A program made the position numbers and the translations under genes. This document shows, in pieces, positions 5,981 to 7,969 of a stretch of DNA of 7,969 bases. Under the pieces are notes generated by a model that had not been told where the DNA came from, made no database searches, and worked only from the letters and a program-made list of their open reading frames with translations. How positions within the stretch are numbered: the stretch's first letter is position 1; each line of letters begins with the position of its first letter. Origin of the DNA: QHBQ01 sp038230695 (GTDB lineage Bacteria; Chloroflexota; Chloroflexia; QHBQ01); NCBI GenBank assembly GCA_038230695.1, contig JBBRMT010000221.1, positions 1 through 7,969 on the forward strand, in the 5' to 3' direction.

Positions 5981-7291
5981 TTAAGGTTTGCTGGCTGACG
6001 TTTTGGTTGTTGCTGGACATGGCGTGCCAGTAAAATGCGAGGCTAGAGCGTAATACGAACCGCTCTGGTTGCTGAACGAGTGTCCAACTACCCACACTCC
6101 ATGTTCAAAGTCATTAGCAACATTGAAGAGGCCCCCACCCAGCATGGATTGTGGGCTGGTTACTTCAGACCACCTTTTTCCATCCCAGTGCAAAGACATA
6201 GGTTGATTGTTATTTTGATTGTGACCTACAACCCATACATCATCTTTGTTAGCACCCGCTACCCCATTAAGAGAAGTGCCACCGGAGCTTGAGCTGGGAT
6301 TTGGAACTACACTCCAAACTTTGCCATTCCAATGAAATGTTGTTCCACCCTCTTCGCTGCTACCTACTGCCCATACATCATCTTTAGAAATAGCAGCGAT
6401 GCGGTGAAGGATAGATGTTTTACCACTTATAGGCATCGGTATGCTCATCCAATCCGTACCATTCCATCGCAAAGCCAGCGGTTGAGCCTTCTGATTGTTC
6501 ATATGGTATCCCACTGCCCAGATGTCAGCTTTGGATATTATAGCTATATCGAACAGCTCACCTTCTATACTGTCTAGGCCGGAGTTCCAGGTTTCCCACT
6601 TTGATCCTCCCCAGTGCAATAGAAGCACTCGACTTACATAGTTAGTATCTGCATAAGAACCTACTGCCCAAACGTTCGCAGAGTCTGCAGCAGCAGCTGC
6701 GTTGAGGTTGTTGTTGATTTGGCTGGAATTAGGGCTTTCTACTATATTCCAATGTAGACCATCCCAGTGAGCGATCAATGTATGACCATCAGGAGTTTCT
6801 GACTTGTAGGATTCACCTACTGCCCAGATATTGCTGCTTGATATAGCAGCCATTCCGCTAAGATAAAAGTTTCTTCCGCTAGTTGCTGGTGTTAGAGGTA
6901 GTGTGTTCCAAGCAGTTCCGTTCCAGTGCTGGATCAAAGCCTGGCTAGTATTGAGTTCGACTGGGCCAATAAAGGAGCGCATAGAGCCAACCGTCCATAT
7001 ATCGTTCCTCGACAGAACAGCTATGCCTCTAAGGCCATTTCCGCTCCCGATCTCCAGAGTGGCAGTGCTTTGCCAACTACCGCATGAAGAACGATTCTGA
7101 CTTTGCTCAAAGGCCCGTGGCTGAGCCTCTAGAATCGGCATAATTACAAGCATCATCATAGCAGCTAGTGCCATTAGAGCTATTGTTGGGATTATCCATT
7201 GGCTGAAAGAGCGCGAATCTTCAAGGTCTACCAGCTTAGTGTGCTTGTTTGCGCATACGTGCTGGGTGCTGTTCTCAGGTTTGGTGACCAT
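5981..7291 (-). CDS. Membrane-anchored seven-bladed beta-propeller protein of the 'xVWAVG' repeat type
   Basis: The 436-residue product starts at ATG 7291-7289, chosen because AAGGAG (7304-7299) lies 7 nt upstream; the longer TTG start at 7309 would lie upstream of that site. Residues 1-31 are polar and probably cytoplasmic. Residues 32-54 form one hydrophobic helix (signal anchor or uncleaved signal peptide), so the rest should be extracytoplasmic. Seven repeats of about 46-57 residues follow, with [DNG][IV]W[TAV]VG at about 97, 154, 206, 256, 305, 351 and 398, and HW[NDG]GxxW strands between them (e.g. HWNGTAW, HWDGLHW, HWGGSKW). Seven copies fit a seven-bladed propeller. The segment CGSW (70-73) before repeat 1 looks like the missing last strand of blade 7 (velcro closure). 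Cys70 and Cys425 are the only cysteines outside the membrane and could lock the ends. No catalytic motif is visible; a binding or scaffold role at the surface is an inference. No convincing promoter was found. Confidence 0.85.
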   Translation of the reverse strand: MVTKPENSTQHVCANKHTKLVDLEDSRSFSQWIIPTIALMALAAMMMLVIMPILEAQPRAFEQSQNRSSCGSWQSTATLEIGSGNGLRGIAVLSRNDIWTVGSMRSFIGPVELNTSQALIQHWNGTAWNTLPLTPATSGRNFYLSGMAAISSSNIWAVGESYKSETPDGHTLIAHWDGLHWNIVESPNSSQINNNLNAAAAADSANVWAVGSYADTNYVSRVLLLHWGGSKWETWNSGLDSIEGELFDIAIISKADIWAVGYHMNNQKAQPLALRWNGTDWMSIPMPISGKTSILHRIAAISKDDVWAVGSSEEGGTTFHWNGKVWSVVPNPSSSSGGTSLNGVAGANKDDVWVVGHNQNNNQPMSLHWDGKRWSEVTSPQSMLGGGLFNVANDFEHGVWVVGHSFSNQSGSYYALASHFTGTPCPATTKTSASKP

Positions 7292-7309
7292 GGCCTTGCT
7301 CCTTGTCAA

Positions 7310-7605
7310 AGTAGTACCTCTAAACTAAGTTTTGATGATTGGATAGAACCACTTCAATTAAATACGTGCGTTAGTGGTGATGAATTGCTAGTCTGGCACG
7401 CGTTGGCTGGCATTACCCTGGGAGGTCCAGTCATTAGCCGTGACAGCACACTGAATCTATCTCCGCCCTCAACTTCACCAGCGGCATCTCCCCCTAGCGT
7501 TCAAGATGTTCAGCACCTACCGCTTGCTTGTATAAGCCACAGTCCTGTATAAGTGACGACATTGTCATAGACTTTGTCCCTCATCACCCATGCCAGTGGC
7601 AAATA
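7310..7605. other. Intergenic stretch without a confident gene
   Basis: This roughly 300-bp stretch separates two minus-strand genes. It holds short open frames on both strands over about 7340-7500: a minus frame reading GDAAGEVEGGDRFSVLSRLM that ends at a TGA near 7339, and a plus frame (7199-7552) containing ITLGGPVISRDSTLNLSPP. Neither has a convincing ribosome-binding site, and I recognise neither. A 24-codon minus frame, MRDKVYDNVVTYTGLWLIQA..., lies near 7512-7586. There is a small palindrome, TGCCAGTGGCA (7591-7601), just after the upstream gene, and a direct repeat TGTATAAG (7530-7537, 7546-7553). I see no clear promoter or terminator. The stretch could contain decayed coding sequence. 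Confidence 0.4.
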
Positions 7606-7969
7606 CTATTCCCAAGGCCAGTGCCACCTCGAAAACCAGTAAGGATCTGTCTTGCAGTGGTCTGGTCCGCACGACTTCCAGCCGTGGTCTGCTATGACGT
7701 ATTCTGCGGTACCAACCAAGCCAGGGTCTTTTGGCAAACTATCTATTTCCTGACCATAATAACCGTTAATAATGTGTACGCTTTCAGCATTACTAAGTTT
7801 GTAGACGTGATTAGTGCCGTATCCTTCGATCCCACCAGATCCCTCTCCCATATTATCGCTTGTCCAACTATAAATAGGATGTGCATCATCCATCGCCTGA
7901 ACCAAGTCAGCATCTCCCATCCCTATGCCTATAGTTGACTGATGCGGCCATAGAACAAACCAGCCTCTA
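7606..7969 (-). CDS. Hypothetical Trp/Gly-rich protein, C-terminal part (runs off right edge)
   Basis: The minus-strand frame is open from the right edge (first full codon ends at 7968) to TAG at 7608-7606, about 120 codons. An internal ATG at 7920 is unlikely to be the start, because coding-like sequence (RGWFVLWPHQSTIGIG) continues upstream of it and no ribosome-binding site precedes it. The visible part includes MGDADLVQAMDDAHPIYSWT, a Gly-rich turn (GEGSGGIEGYG), NHVYKLSNAESVHIINGYYG and a C-terminal SCGPDHCKTDPYWFSRWHWP. Two cysteines five residues apart (CGPDHC) could form a disulfide. The richness in Trp, Gly, Asp and aromatic residues suggests an extracytoplasmic beta-rich domain. No transmembrane segment lies in this part. 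I do not recognise the family. The gene precedes the propeller gene by about 300 bp on the same strand. Confidence 0.6.
   Translation of the reverse strand, partial: RGWFVLWPHQSTIGIGMGDADLVQAMDDAHPIYSWTSDNMGEGSGGIEGYGTNHVYKLSNAESVHIINGYYGQEIDSLPKDPGLVGTAEYVIADHGWKSCGPDHCKTDPYWFSRWHWPWE

Noticed and set aside
5982..7291. Regularly spaced repeats at DNA level that could suggest a repeat array
   Set aside because: The spacing (about 140-170 bp) follows the protein blades; there are no identical direct repeats with unique spacers, so this is not a CRISPR array.
7292..7309. TTG start giving a six-residue longer propeller protein
   Set aside because: The TTG lies upstream of the AAGGAG site, which serves the ATG at 7291 with ideal spacing.
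7199..7552. 117-codon plus-strand open frame over the propeller gene's start
   Set aside because: Its first third is antisense to the anchored N-terminus of the propeller gene and it has no ribosome-binding site. The rest lies in the intergenic stretch and is not recognisable.
1..7969. tRNA, rRNA, transposase or insertion-sequence genes
   Set aside because: None could be seen on either strand; the only mobile-like remains are the RHS fragments.

Overview
Every gene supported here lies on the minus strand. In order of transcription (right to left) they are: the 3' end of a secreted-looking hypothetical gene, cut by the right edge; a membrane-anchored seven-bladed beta-propeller protein; a decayed RHS-family tip and a second short remnant; one very large membrane protein of 1519 codons; a structured leader RNA; and two small genes, the last cut by the left edge. 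The best guess for the organism is Chloroflexota, class Ktedonobacteria. The reasons are the 'xVWAVG ... HWNGxxW' propeller repeats, the RHS fragment of the 'YYLHGDHLGS ... DPWGVVRSGG ... YYNVRHYDP' type, and the fusion of a PMT/ArnT-like glycosyltransferase to PA14-like and NHL domains. This placement rests on recalled family style, not on a search.

Region by region. 7606-7969: C-terminal part of an unrecognised Trp/Gly-rich protein. 7310-7605: no confident gene. 5981-7291: the beta-propeller. 5441-5972: gene debris, namely an RHS core fragment with an in-frame TAG, overlapped by a second short frame. 5228-5366: control region of the giant gene, with a good sigma70-type promoter, two copies of the palindrome CAGGAA-N5-TTCCTG that together form a 20-bp RNA stem around the start, and a third, different palindrome upstream. 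705-5264: the giant gene, with a cytoplasmic Pro/Ser-rich tail, a GT-C multi-spanning glycosyltransferase core, two PA14-like domains and a six-bladed NHL propeller. 551-702: an excellent promoter directly behind the stop of the giant gene, then a leader with several hairpins and an intrinsic terminator that ends about 28 nt before the next start codon. 1-523: two closely spaced small genes.

The two main discoveries are regulatory. The first is a candidate attenuator or small RNA (551-702). In it the 5' arm of the terminator can pair instead with an upstream ACGCT. The second is the paired-palindrome/hairpin element over the start of the glycosyltransferase gene. The encoded proteins suggest cell-surface biology: transfer of sugar from a lipid carrier at the membrane, with large extracytoplasmic carbohydrate- or protein-binding domains. 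The right part (about 5981-7969) is visibly more AT-rich than the giant gene and contains the RHS debris, which fits an accessory or acquired segment.
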